This document shows, one piece after another, positions 1 to 11,305 of a stretch of DNA of 64,000 nt (positions are counted from its first letter, which is position 1; each line of letters opens with the position of its first letter). The notes below the pieces were generated by a model. The model did no database searches. It was given only the letters and a program-made list of their open reading frames with translations, and was not told the origin of the DNA. The translations under genes and the position numbers were made by a program. Source of the DNA: Thereva unica (taxonomy: Eukaryota > Arthropoda > Insecta > Diptera > Therevidae); assembly GCA_949987705.1 (NCBI GenBank), contig OX465283.1:163199850-163263849 (forward strand), read 5' to 3'.

Positions 1-700
1 AGAATTCCTAGATATCGGAATTAGTTTGATGATGAAGCGTAAGGTAGGAGTGAAAGTAAGTACGCTGTTTACCGAGTAATGCGACAGTCTCATAAAACAA
101 GGGACCACTAAGAAAAGAACAAAGAGTTGAGAAAAGAAGGAAAATATTTCACAGACTGAAAATGAAGCTTTGAATTAAGAGCCTGAAGACAGCATCAGGA
201 GCAAGACTTCTATGAAAGAATGGGAAACTTCCTTACGGTCAAGCTCGGCGATGCCATCTAAAGATCACCTTGACCAAAACAGAATTTGAACAATTGATTC
301 AACTGGGGCTCTGTCGAACTGGGGATTTGACTTACGAAGCGCCGCCCAAACGTTTTAGTGCTTTATGAACGAAGTCACGAGGGTTAGGGACCGCTCCCTT
401 ATCTACTTAGGGGCGTATACATAAACCAAGGTAACTCTAAATTATAAAGTTAACATGAAAACCAAGCTAGCTCACTCCGCATAAAATCCAAGGTTCGGGG
501 TAATTAACCTTACACCGTACTCGCCAATTCTTCAAACCCGAGATATTTCGAATGAGTAAACTGAGAGCATTTTTGTTAAATTACAACAAAAACGCCTTGG
601 TTTGAGATGAAGAGAGGAAGCTCTTATTGTGCATACCAGCTAACCTCAACAATGGGTGCTTTCCATTTAGACACACTCTACTATGTCCGACACAGAATTG
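1..700. other. Intergenic DNA, nothing recognised
   Basis: No long ORF and no family I recognise. Only a short imperfect palindrome around 571-595 (tttttgtt/aacaaaaa) stands out. Probably decayed transposon or plain intergenic sequence. Confidence 0.5.
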
Positions 701-1606
701 TAGTCCAATCAATCTACGGAAATTCTCCAGACAATTGAAGGCAGGAAAAAAAAAATATGGGCGTGTAGAACACTTAATTTGAAGAATGATAGCGTTTTTT
801 TTTTACGGAACTGCATTGGCGAACTTAACCTAAAAAATTCGCAAAAGTCAAAAAACCGGTTTTTCGCTAATAAAACAAAAAGTTGAGCTCGGATCCGAAA
901 AAGTTAAATTATAAAGTTATAGGTATTAAAATTATCTTTCAATTGATGTGGTACAAAATATTGGTTAGTGTCTTATACATGGAGAAAAATGCTAAAAACC
1001 GCTAAAAATCGCTTCTTTTTCTTTTATTTTTTTCTTTTTATTGATGCGTCCTAGAAACTTTTTATTTGGTAAAAATGTTGCTTTTGGCAATCTGAAAACT
1101 CATTATTTTTTTGGCTCGAAATTTTGCAAAATATGGGTGTAATTTCGATTTATGTAAAAAAAAGCGTTTTCGTAAAATCCTTCGTCTACAGCTCCTCGAC
1201 CTCGTAGGACATTTTTTCGAAGCTCTTTTTCTTCGTTAAGAGTTGGACTATCATGCACTATAAGTTAAAATTGGAGTTTTTCAATTTTATGTACAAAAAA
1301 CTCCACCGCAAAAAGACAAGTTTTTTTGCCGCAAAAAAGACAAGTTTTTTATTTCATTATTTTTCGACTCTAACCTAATATTTAACAAAAGTTTATATTT
1401 TTTTAGAGAATAAATATGTAATTTGGTCATACAGTAGGTTAGAGTTGAAAAATTATGAAATTTTTAGGTTAAGTTCGCCAATGCAGTTCCGTAAAAAAAA
1501 AACGCTATCATTCTTCAAATTAAGTGTTCTACACGCCCATATTTTTTTTTTCCTGCCTTCAATTGTCTGGAAATTAACATGGTGATTCCGTAGATTGATT
1601 GGACTA
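701..1606. mobile_element. TA-flanked inverted-repeat element (mariner-type MITE candidate), ~906 bp
   Basis: About 140 bp at the left end (701-842) recurs as its reverse complement at the right end (1463-1606). The outermost 20 bp, TAGTCCAATCAATCTACGGA, match perfectly. Both ends abut TA, as expected for a Tc1/mariner-type target duplication. The arms differ by a short replacement near 1571-1584. The centre holds poly-T tracts and a small tandem duplication (aaaaagacaagttttttt, 1310-1350) but no transposase ORF, so it is non-autonomous. Confidence 0.75.
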
Positions 1607-2220
1607 TTGTCCCATCAACGAAACAGCTGGGCACAACCAAGCCAATGCTACCAACAGAACGGATGCGAAGCGGTATGTCTTTAGAATAAATAATTAAAAA
1701 ATCTCAAAATTTGTTTATTTTAGGAAAAAAATGGCAGAAAATAAATTAAGTCGCCTGCAATAAACCTAATAGAAAAGTACGAGGAAAAAAATCTTCCTTA
1801 TGGGTTTTAACCTCTACTATTTACAGGCGGGGCGAACCTTTAAAAAAGCAAAGCGTGTTATGACATCATGGCATTTGTGTTAATAATAACTCAGTCAAGG
1901 AAGCATATATACTGATCAACGACATTTTAGAAATGGACAGACTTGCCATTGACCGAAAGTAATTAATTCAGAGTCAGTGGATTTGACAAACCCAATGAGT
2001 ACTGGCAGTCAGGAGAACTTACTCGTGTAATGGCCAGGTAAGTGTTCAATTTTTCATTTTTTCATTCCAATATTGGAATGAGCTTTACACTGATATTGAG
2101 ATTTACACCGAAGTAGAAGTAGGAGCGAGAGATCCATATGCGAAAACATGGGCAAAAGTCGCCATCAAATCCCAGTGATTTTCGAAAATATTAGAAAAGC
2201 ATTTATCATTCATCATTGCG
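1607..2220. other. Intergenic DNA, nothing recognised
   Basis: No coding signal. A perfect 18-bp palindrome, cattccaatattggaatg, sits near 2064-2081. Confidence 0.45.
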
Positions 2221-2224
2221 CTCC

Positions 2225-2512
2225 TTAATCCCTCATGGGACATAGGGCGGAAACAGTTGCCCTCCAGCGGACTCTGTTTTGCGCGACAGTTCTCAGTTCC
2301 GACCAGGATCTCCCAGTTGTTGCGGCTTCTGCTAGTAGGGTTCTCCTCCACGTTGTTCTAGGTCTTCCGACTCGACGGGATCCTTGCGGATTCCAGTCAA
2401 GGACCTGTTTGGCTAGATTTTCGTTTTCGCGTCGCAAGGTGTGGCCAACCCAATTCCAGAAAAGCATTGCCAAACCTAAAAACTCGCATGTTTTACAGTA
2501 TTTGATGTTCAA
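2225..2512 (-). pseudogene. LINE reverse transcriptase C-terminal tail fragment
   Basis: The minus-strand frame encodes the basic tail typical of many insect LINE ORF2 proteins: WNWVGHTLRRENENLAKQ, then LDWNPQGSRRVGRPRTTWRR and a Trp/Arg-rich end, with a stop at about 2225. The reverse transcriptase core is missing. A second, degraded copy of the same family lies on the plus strand at 29560-29960, with the same LDWNPQGS block. It is a dead 5'-truncated copy. Confidence 0.7.
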
Positions 2513-2559
2513 GCATTTTCAACATGGCGTTGGCATGTCAACAACGACATAAGCGGCAA

Positions 2560-4314
2560 TTTTTTTTAGCGCTGTTAGCTAAATTATTTCTGCTTTTTGG
2601 ATTAGCTAAAACATAGCCCAGCCAAAAACTAACAAAAGGGATTGACGTTTACTTGTGGGCATGCTAGGAATGGTGCTAAGCTTACAGCGAGTTAAAGTAA
2701 TTGTGGGCTAAACGCGTCCATTGATAGAATCGTCAACAGTTTCTGTATACCGTGCGACGGCAGTATGTTGGAAGGGCCACTTGCTACTCGAAATACATTA
2801 CACAGTTTTCGTTATTGGGCTGTTTGAAAGTCCAAAGTCAATCTCTAATTAAAACTGAGTAAATCAAAGGAAACACGTTTGAAATGCATAAAAAATTAAT
2901 TATTACCGTAGATTCCCTTTTTTGCAACTGCATTCGCAATTTGTCAAGAAAATCCAATTTTATGGCCATTGAAAACGTGTTTTCCACTCAAAACAAAAAA
3001 AAATGACTGCAGCAAATTTTCCCCATGTTTAATCTGAATTCGAATGGAATTCCAAAGACCCTAAACAGCACGCAAATGAACGCCACCATCCAAAGTAGTT
3101 GTCGGCGACGCGTCTTGCATTCTATGCGAAGAAACCCGTGCGGACTCTGTACTATCTGACTATCGTCGTCGTCTTTTTGCCAAAGTTCCAACATCCGCAA
3201 TGCAGGTTAAAGTGAGGTGAGCCCGCTTTCACTTTGCCCACTTTTCTCCACACTGCTGAAACATCTCCGCGAGCAACGACTTACAAGAAAGACAGTTTGG
3301 GGCTCCCCTCGCCAGCCGTGTTAGTCATCAGCAGTTTGGATCTTTTCCACTCCATCTTTGACCCAGGCCGGGCTCAGGCTCAACTGGGAGACGACGCTTT
3401 CAACTAGCCATGATCTGGTTACAATTGAATTAATTTGATACTAGAGGGCGGGGGCTGTCTATTCGGGATCTGGGTTCTAGACTGGTGTGATTTTGGAGCC
3501 CGCATAGGTATCATTAAAGCACCTCCATAATCACTTAATAATAAACAAAAAAATTAACGCGAATGCGGAAGACTCATCGCGCGCCCCGCCAAAGAACTTA
3601 TGGCGTTAACCGCAAGCAGTAAGGTATGGATGCCGCCAGTCTTCTTTCTTTCTGTGTTTATGCAAATTTCGGCTTCAAGTGGGTCAGGTGGAAATCCTAG
3701 ACCTATTGTTCGACAGTACTAATAAGGCTAGAAGACGCCTTCGGGGGCGGAACCTTCCGAGAGAAACAGAAAAAAGCACAAAAGCTAATTACTGACATTG
3801 AAACAAATTAACAAATTCTATTGCTAGAAGAATGCAGCTTGTTGCTGCCGGTGGTGGTGAGGTAACTGCCGGTTTTTGTTTCGGCAAATTAGAGCAGGTG
3901 ATAAAATAACGGAATTATCTCTCAAAATTAGGAATGAATTAGCGTAATTGTCGGTTTTTCTAAATTACAAATTGCAGGGTTTTTTTGCATGACTTTTACA
4001 TAAGCGTGGAAATTTCTGTTTTTGTGTGGTGGAAACAAAAGGTTGAAATTTGTGGAAACGGAAGTTAAAGCTGGCGGGCAAACCAAGGTAATCTAACTGA
4101 TAGCTGATAATGTTACCTTGTTCTTTTGAAGTTAATTATTTGGGGTGTTTTATTGGGGGTTTATAACTGATATTTAACTTTTATTATTAGTAACTCAGAA
4201 CCGTCACATGGAAATTCACTTGTAATTTACTAAGAATCACAAAACAGCCTTTTTATGTTATTCTAATATCTTCCAGAGTTTCGTAGCTTATCTTAAGGAT
4301 ATAAACGGCAGTAA
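2560..4314. other. Intergenic DNA, nothing recognised
   Basis: Short ORFs only, with no domain signature. Sequence composition is mixed, with a GC-richer stretch at about 3200-3480. I see no repeat copy elsewhere in the window. Confidence 0.45.
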
Positions 4315-4606
4315 AGCTAAACCGGTCCGAGTACAGTGATATCATCGGTTGTAGACTTGGGTGTCGATGTGGTCTTGGGTGCGGTTGTGGGCTTGGGATA
4401 AGTTACCCTGAGCGACTACATAGATCACACAAACCATCTTACCTGTTTAGTTATGTTCCTGCCTACCTGTATAGCTATCCATCTGAGGAGCCTTGTGGCT
4501 CAGTCTGGCCTATCTGGTCTGCCGGGAGGTGATAACTAACACCCAAGACCACATCCACACCCAAGTCCCCAAACGATGACGTCACTGCGCTTGGACCGGT
4601 TTAGCT
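4315..4606. mobile_element. Inverted-repeat MITE with ~67-bp arms
   Basis: The left arm starts AGCTAAACCGGTCC and reads on to cttgggtg near 4381. The right arm (about 4540-4606) is its reverse complement, with roughly ten mismatches, ending GGACCGGTTTAGCT. The interior has no ORF. Target duplication unclear. Confidence 0.72.
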
Positions 4607-5030
4607 ATACTACTACCCTCTTCTTTTATACAGTGATTGTCTGTAATCTTATTATTTCATGCAAAATATATCTAACTCTAGTTTCTTTATATCTTATTTG
4701 TTAAATGGAAGATTACAGGCTCAGAAGCACAGCACTTCAGTACAGTAGACTATCCCACCATAGAAACGTATATTGCCTATCGATGTCGTTGCAATGGCCA
4801 GTTTCACAAGCTGTGCGCTACCTTTTAAAGTTTGATGAAAAGTTGCATGAGCATTTACACGAACCAAATTTTCCAACCAACTACGTCAGAATGCTTTAGC
4901 TTATTGGTGTTGTTTTTAATCTTAATTCTCCTGTCTGCTTTTTTCCTCTCTTTTCTTCCAGACATAAAGAAACAACACAGCTGTCAAAAAGTTGGTTCAA
5001 AAATCCAGTGAAAAGCTGCTTCAAAAAATC

Positions 5031-5346
5031 TTGACTAGGTTAAACAAAGGCTCAATCCAGGTTCAATCAAGTCGAGTTGAAACTGGGTCTGTTTATCCCA
5101 ACATAGCTCTCCTTCCTGGGTCGAGTGGAGTGCTCTCTTGGCGTTAGTTTTGTGTTCGGTGTTTTTACTTGCACAGGAATATAAAATTATATCGTTCTGA
5201 ATTTGAGAATTTCACATAAAAATATTGAGCTTACATATATTTTGATTTCAGTTCAACTCTATTTCAACCCAAAGTGAACTCAACTCGACATCATGTAGTG
5301 GTCGTAATTTCAACACCACCTTGACTCAACTTTTCATCCTAGTCAA
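5031..5346. mobile_element. Possible MITE with TTGACTAGG termini
   Basis: TTGACTAGG at 5031 is mirrored by CCTAGTCAA at 5338-5346. Both sides carry the subterminal block gtcgagttga in inverted order. The arms are otherwise diverged, so this is tentative. Confidence 0.35.
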
Positions 5347-5460
5347 ATAGGGTATAAGTTGATACCTAAACCTATAGGCCACCGGTCGGGAACCTATGGC
5401 ACGCGTACCACTAGGTGACACGAAGACAATTCGGAAATGTCCATTAAATTGAAATTATCA

Positions 5461-5700
5461 TGGCCATTCACATACAGGCCGCCCCTAGGCCGTGACCTGA
5501 AGGTTATTGAACTTGAGGCCAAAAATAATCAGAAACTCGCCAACTGGATGGGGCCAGCAGTCCAGGAAAACTGACAAAAATCTTTATGCCAGTAGGTATT
5601 TATCGTCAGTCCGGGCCTGAAGATCTGAACTTCTATTCAGTCTGAAAATTTCGTTGAGGCGAAGGGCCCGTGTGTGTCAGACGGATGCCTCAAATCCTTA
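5461..5700. repeat. Partial copy of the CCATTCACATA repeat family
   Basis: Starts ggccattcacatacaggccg and aligns with the left part of the complete copy at 14372-14744 (shared blocks: ccaactggatgg, aaaactgacaaaaat, gcctgaagat, cttctattcagtctg). The right terminus is not visible, so it is truncated or diverged. Confidence 0.6.
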
Positions 5701-8080
5701 ACGCTCAATCAGACAGAACTTGAAATTTGACAACTTTTGACAAGAAATCACACGACATTCCTGCATGAGGGAAGTAAAAATTTCCCCGCTTGTTCTCGCT
5801 TGAGAAACTAAAGAAACACAAATTGGGTAAGTTCGGATGATCCCACATTCGAGCTCGGGCGGGATCTTATATTTGAGCTCGGGAATAGACCTGTGCTTAG
5901 GTTGCAGATTTCCTACAGAAGAATGGGATGAGCCATACAATTAATTCCTTATAGGTCCATTTGACATTCTTAGTTTGTAAATAGTTTAATTTTAACAAAC
6001 CTTTGATATCAGGAGAGCTATTTACTTCGAGATGTTAGAATGCAAATATACGCAAACGAATCAGTTATCGAACTACTGACAGTTGAGCAAATGAACAGAC
6101 CACGGATGAAATGGAAAGTTATCATTCACTACACACTGCCTAGCTAGAAAGATTCGCATTATTGTTGAAGTCTTGAATAGGGTTTTCCTCAAAATAGCAT
6201 AAACTTATCAGCCTTAACGTTTTTACTAAAGTATTTCAAAGGTCTTTTTCTGTCACATCAGATGACAGTTGCTCTAAATTACTCAGTTTTGGAGTTGCTC
6301 AATTTTGTTCTTTACTACCTCTCTGAACAGGACGTTTCCTTATTAATTTATTTGCAATAAATTACGAAAATAAAACCGCTTTAAATTCATGAAAAATTAT
6401 ATACATATGTGCACACACCACACACTCACACTTCCTGCGCCGTCTACATACTTGCAATTATTTCATGAAAAAGGCGTAAATTTCTGGTTGCGAAATTTCG
6501 CTTCTTTTTAAAAATTCCGAATTGCCTCAAAAACCGCGCAGCGAGCACACAGTGCCGACCATAATAATTGGCCAGGTTGGAAGTTTGGCTTTTGGGACCT
6601 ACTTTCTTTTGGCTAACACAACTAACAACATTCGCGCGGCGCGGCAAGCCAATTTCCGATTTGCTGCGCGCACGCTCGAGTGAATTGCTGCATTCGTGGT
6701 TTTTTAGGTTTCTTTCGAGAGAGAGAGAGATGCGCCAAAAATTGTTTAAAGACAACAAAAACTAAATTCATTTTTTTTCAGTTTTGTTGGATTTTGGTCG
6801 AAACTGGTTTTCGCGGAAGATTGATATTTTTTTCTTGCTTTTCCGGTTAGCGAATAAAAATTTACAAGAGTATGAAAAAAAATGTTTCGCAACAAAAATC
6901 TTTTGTGGAAGAGGAGTCGCTCTTCAACAAAAGGAGTCAGGAGTGGTGTTATACAAAGTGGTCACTGTCCACTGATGGTCACACATGGTGTTGTTGTTTA
7001 TGGCGGTGGTGGCGGACGGACAGAGGAGGAGGTTGCGGCTACAGGGCGGCGACGGGTTGGAAATACCACATTTTCACTGAACAAATAAAAAGAGTGTACC
7101 TCTTCAACACTTGACGGAACTGGATCCATGCTTTATGGAGCTTTGCACATGTTGCTGCATCGATGGTGGTGGACGCGGCAAGGCCTTGTGAAACTTGTGT
7201 GTGCATTTTCCAGTGAGTCAGTTTGGGACTGTAACCGTTAAAGACTTTTTTAATTGGGCATTGTTTCATGAAAATTGACTGTCGTTAAAGAAAACTCTAC
7301 TAGCAGATGTTGCGAGACCAGTTTTGTCATGTTTATTAATTCTTTTAGAATATTTACAAACAAACTCCACCATTCCCTCCCTCCGACTGTAATATTATTG
7401 TTATTTTCTATAATTGCTGGCGCGTTACCTGACTCACACCTGTGCGCGCTTCCCATATCCATTCTTGTTACACAATGAATCAATAGTCTCAATTTTAAAT
7501 GAGATTTTTATTGGAGAAAGTTTCGCTATGAGTTGGCAAAGCGAAAACATGCCAAACGCGGCTTCGATCAAGTTTACCATTTTTATTTTTATTGTACATT
7601 TTTATAAAGTCAAATTGGAGTTAAAGAATTGAATTGAATGAATGAGTGTTTCAAAGGTGTTCGTCAGCAATACGGAAGTGATTTTTACATGAAATTATTT
7701 GAACAATTCCGGAAATTCTAGTCTAAAGAGGGGTTTTGTGAATTTTGGGAATTTACATGTAACCGTAGTCAATTAGAACGTATAAGACGGGTCCAAAATT
7801 GAACTGATTTTAGCTTTTGAACAAGAAATGAATTTTTTTTAGTTTATTTGAAGATCGAAGGTCGAAGACCCACAATATAAATAAGCACTAACATAATACG
7901 GAATATTGCTGCTTTATTTGACGAGAAAGGAGCGAACCAGCTGGAAACCCTAGTCAAAATAATTTAGATAATTTCGCCATCTATTAGAATTTCGTGTGCT
8001 GAGAAATTGGTGCGAGTGACATTCGATGGTGATCTCGAGAGCTACCGAGCATTGATGACAAGAAGAAGGAGTTCTAAATA
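5700..8080. other. Intergenic DNA without recognised genes
   Basis: Short unconvincing ORFs on both strands. A GA microsatellite lies near 6718-6731. A moderately GC-rich block (6640-7200) might be regulatory, but no known motif set was recognised. Confidence 0.4.
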
Positions 8081-10880
8081 CCGGCGAACGAGAAACAAGA
8101 TTGAAGAAGGATACGGTTTTGGGAAAAGAGGCCCCGGCAGAGCAGATTACATCAGTGGAGTGCGCTAATACGGAAATGGTGGAAAAACCAGAGCGAAAGG
8201 CCACAAAATTAGTAAACACAGTACTTTCAACTAATTTTCTCGAACCACCACAGTATTTCCAGGGAAGAAAATTACTGGAGGATTTTAGTGATATCTTGGT
8301 TGTGAGAGATGACGACTTTCGATAAACAAACATCGTTCAATATAGGCAATCCAAGCGGGAAGAAGCAGCCAACATGATTGAGGATATGAGAAAACAAAGC
8401 CTTGTAGAGTAGTCGAAAAGCCCGTGGTTGTCTTCCGTGGTTCTAGTCAGAAAAAAAGATGGTAGCACAAAATTTTGCGTGGATTATTGGCGGTTAAATA
8501 ATACTACTAAAAACGGCAGCTACCCGTTACTTTGTATCGATGACCCACTGGATACTTTATTTGGAGTTCAATGGTTTTCTACGTTTGGACCTCAAGAGCG
8601 GTTATTTGCAAGTCGAAATTCATCCCGAGAACCGAGAAAAGACAGCTTTCTCTGTGCGAAACAGCTTGTGGTTGCTTACAGTTATACCGTTTGGACTGTG
8701 TAACGCTCCAACAACATTCGAACGACTGATGGAATACGTCGGATTGACATGGAAGACTTGTCTGATATTTGTACGATATCATGGTCGCTGGAAAAAGTTT
8801 CGAGGAACATTTGGGCAATCTACGAGAGGTTTTCCAAGAGCTGGGGACTGCCAAACTGAAACTCAGTCCTAAAAGGTGCGTGCTATTCAGATACAAGTCA
8901 ACTATCTCAGACATGTAGTATCCAATCCAATGGAGTTCAAACAAATCCTGAGAAGGATAAACACGAACTTCGCAGCTTCGTGGGACTTGCCACCTATTTA
9001 TAGGCGTTTTGTCAGAAATTTTGCACACATAGCTTAGGATTTACATAAACTGACAGAAAAGTGGAAACCGTTGATATGCTGGACAGATAAGTGGGAAGAA
9101 AGTTTCAAGACACTAAAGCGAGGACTTCGTCAAGCACCGATACTCACATAGAGGCCAGGAGGAGGAGGAGAAGCCAGGCGAAAAGTTTATATTAAATGCA
9201 GATGCGAGTAATGCCGGTATTGGTGCAGTGTTATCAGAAAACATCGAAGGACAGGAAAAGGTCTTAGCCCACTACAGTAGAGCGCTATCAAAGGAAAGGA
9301 ATTACAGTATCACATTTCCATAGATATTGCTATGGGCAAAACTTTAACCTTCGGACAGATCATGCAGTATTGAAATGGTTTATGCAATTCAAAAATCCTG
9401 AAGGACGACAAGTCGTAAGATGGATCTAGAGACTTCAGTCGTACAACCTCAATATAAGCCACAGAAATGCAGGGGCGAAACCATGGAAATGCAGACACAC
9501 TCTCCCGGCGATCATGCGCACCAGATTGTAAATATTGTTAGTGTATCGAGGAAAAGTGTCAGAGGACGACTGTTGAGTCAACGACAAGATGGGACGACCA
9601 GGGACTCCGAAATGCTCAACGCGACGATCCAGATGTTTCCCCGCTTTTGTCATGGAAAGAACAGGAGGAGAAACCTAAATGGAAAGACATTGCAGATAAA
9701 GGCGAAATACTGAAGGGTTATTGGGCCTAATGAGATTCATTGCACATTGAGGGAGGAATATTGAAGGGCAAATGGGAAGCCGCTGACGGCACCTCTCATC
9801 GAATGCAGGTATTAGTTCCTGGCGATAGAATAAGAGATATTCTAGAGGAGTGTCATAATGATCTGCCAGGAGGACATTAATAATAAGAGAAAAACTACTA
9901 GCTTCACATGCGACGGATTCTTGCGAACTGTTGTCGTAAATGCACAGTTTGTATCGGCAGTAAGAGTCTTCGAGTAAAAGCAAAAGGAGAAAGCAGCAAT
10001 ACAACGTAAGAACTTCTTTTAAAAGAATCGCAATTGATGTGGAAGGACCTTTCCCAGCGTCAGCCTGAGGAAATCGTTACATTTTGGTAGTCATGGACTA
10101 TTTCAGTAAGTGGCTCGAAGCAGCATATGCTATTCCAAATCAAGAAGCAATCACTGTTGCAGAGGAGCTAGTGAGTGAACAATTGTATCTGCAGATTTGG
10201 TGTTTCTCATTAGCTTCATTATGACCAAGGGAAAAACTTTGAATCTCAAGTTTTGTCAAGATGTAGGATGTATTTGTATGTAAGATACTAGGAGTGAAGA
10301 AGATAAGGACCACGTCCCTTCATACATAGTCCGATGAAATGGTAGAACGATTCAACAGGACAATGCTAGAGCACCTAAAGAAAGTTATTAGCGAGCACTA
10401 GCGCGACTGGGACAGTAACATCCCAATCTAATTTTTCTAAAGGACATCAGTTCATAATTCCACAGGCAAACCCTTCCTAGCGTGATTTTTTGAAAGACAA
10501 ATCCAGCTGTCAAGGGACGTAAAATTTGGGACACCAACGAATCTGCTACGCAGATATCCAACAGCTCGCAAAGAAGAATCTTAAGACAGCCGGTGACAGA
10601 ATGAAAACAAACCGAGCAAACTGTAGCGAATATCAGGAAGGTGACCTTGTTTAGCTGTTCAAATCTCGGCGACGGAATGGGAAATCTCTGAAACTTCAGC
10701 GCCAGTTGAAAGGGGGCGGGGCTATAAAATCCTAATACGGATCAACGATGTGGTCTACAGAATTGAACAAGGACCCAAACCAAAGAAGAAGATCATGCAC
10801 ATGGACAGGTTGTGCTCATACCACCATCCGAATTCAGGATGGTCAACTGTTCTGAACAAACAGTCCTAAAAAGGAGGCAG
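8080..10880 (+). pseudogene. Ty3/gypsy polyprotein relic (RT, RNase H, integrase)
   Basis: Plus-strand frames, broken by several stops and frameshifts, give in order: reverse transcriptase (SPWLSSVVLVRKKDGST near 8419, then the NREKTAFSVRNSLW and PFGLCNAPTTFERLM blocks to about 8740), RNase H (LNADASNAGIGAVLSE about 9190, then an RTDHAVLKWF-like block at 9355), a zinc-binding HHCC region (about 9850-9960) and an integrase core (MDYFSKWLEAAYAIPNQ about 10093, FESQV about 10240). A basic C-terminal segment follows (GDLV, FKSRRRNGKSLK). The 5' LTR and gag are not seen. The polypurine tract aaaaaggaggcag at 10868-10880 leads straight into the LTR. Confidence 0.88.
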
Positions 10881-11305
10881 TGTGATGATTCATGCGTCAT
10901 CTGTTAAAAGTTGAATGAACTGTTATTTGCAACGATTTGGTTAGAATTTGAATTAACGATTTGTAGCGATTTATATGCACTAAGCTAACAAGGCGCCATC
11001 TATTAGATTAGAATTTGAACGAACGGTAATTAAAGATAATGCTAGCTAGTTTCTAGATAAAGTATATTCCAGTGTGGTCCAGTGTATGGTGGAAGGATCT
11101 GCAACTTGAATAAGGGAGGAACTTGGATATATCAAAAGCGGTGACAAGCGGTGTTTGGATTTGAAAATCGATTAAAGTGTTCTAAAGTATTCAAAGTGAC
11201 CTCAAACAAAATGTGGTGATTGAAAAGTGAATTAAAAAGCGATAAATGGAATTTAGTAGTGTGAGATATTAATCCTACGAATCTGTTACCCGTACAAAAG
11301 TAACA
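10881..11305 (+). repeat. 3' LTR of the gypsy element
   Basis: Begins TGTGATGATTCATGCG immediately after the polypurine tract and plausibly ends ..aaaagtaaca at 11305 (TG..CA). No second LTR lies in the window, so the right boundary is an estimate. Confidence 0.55.
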
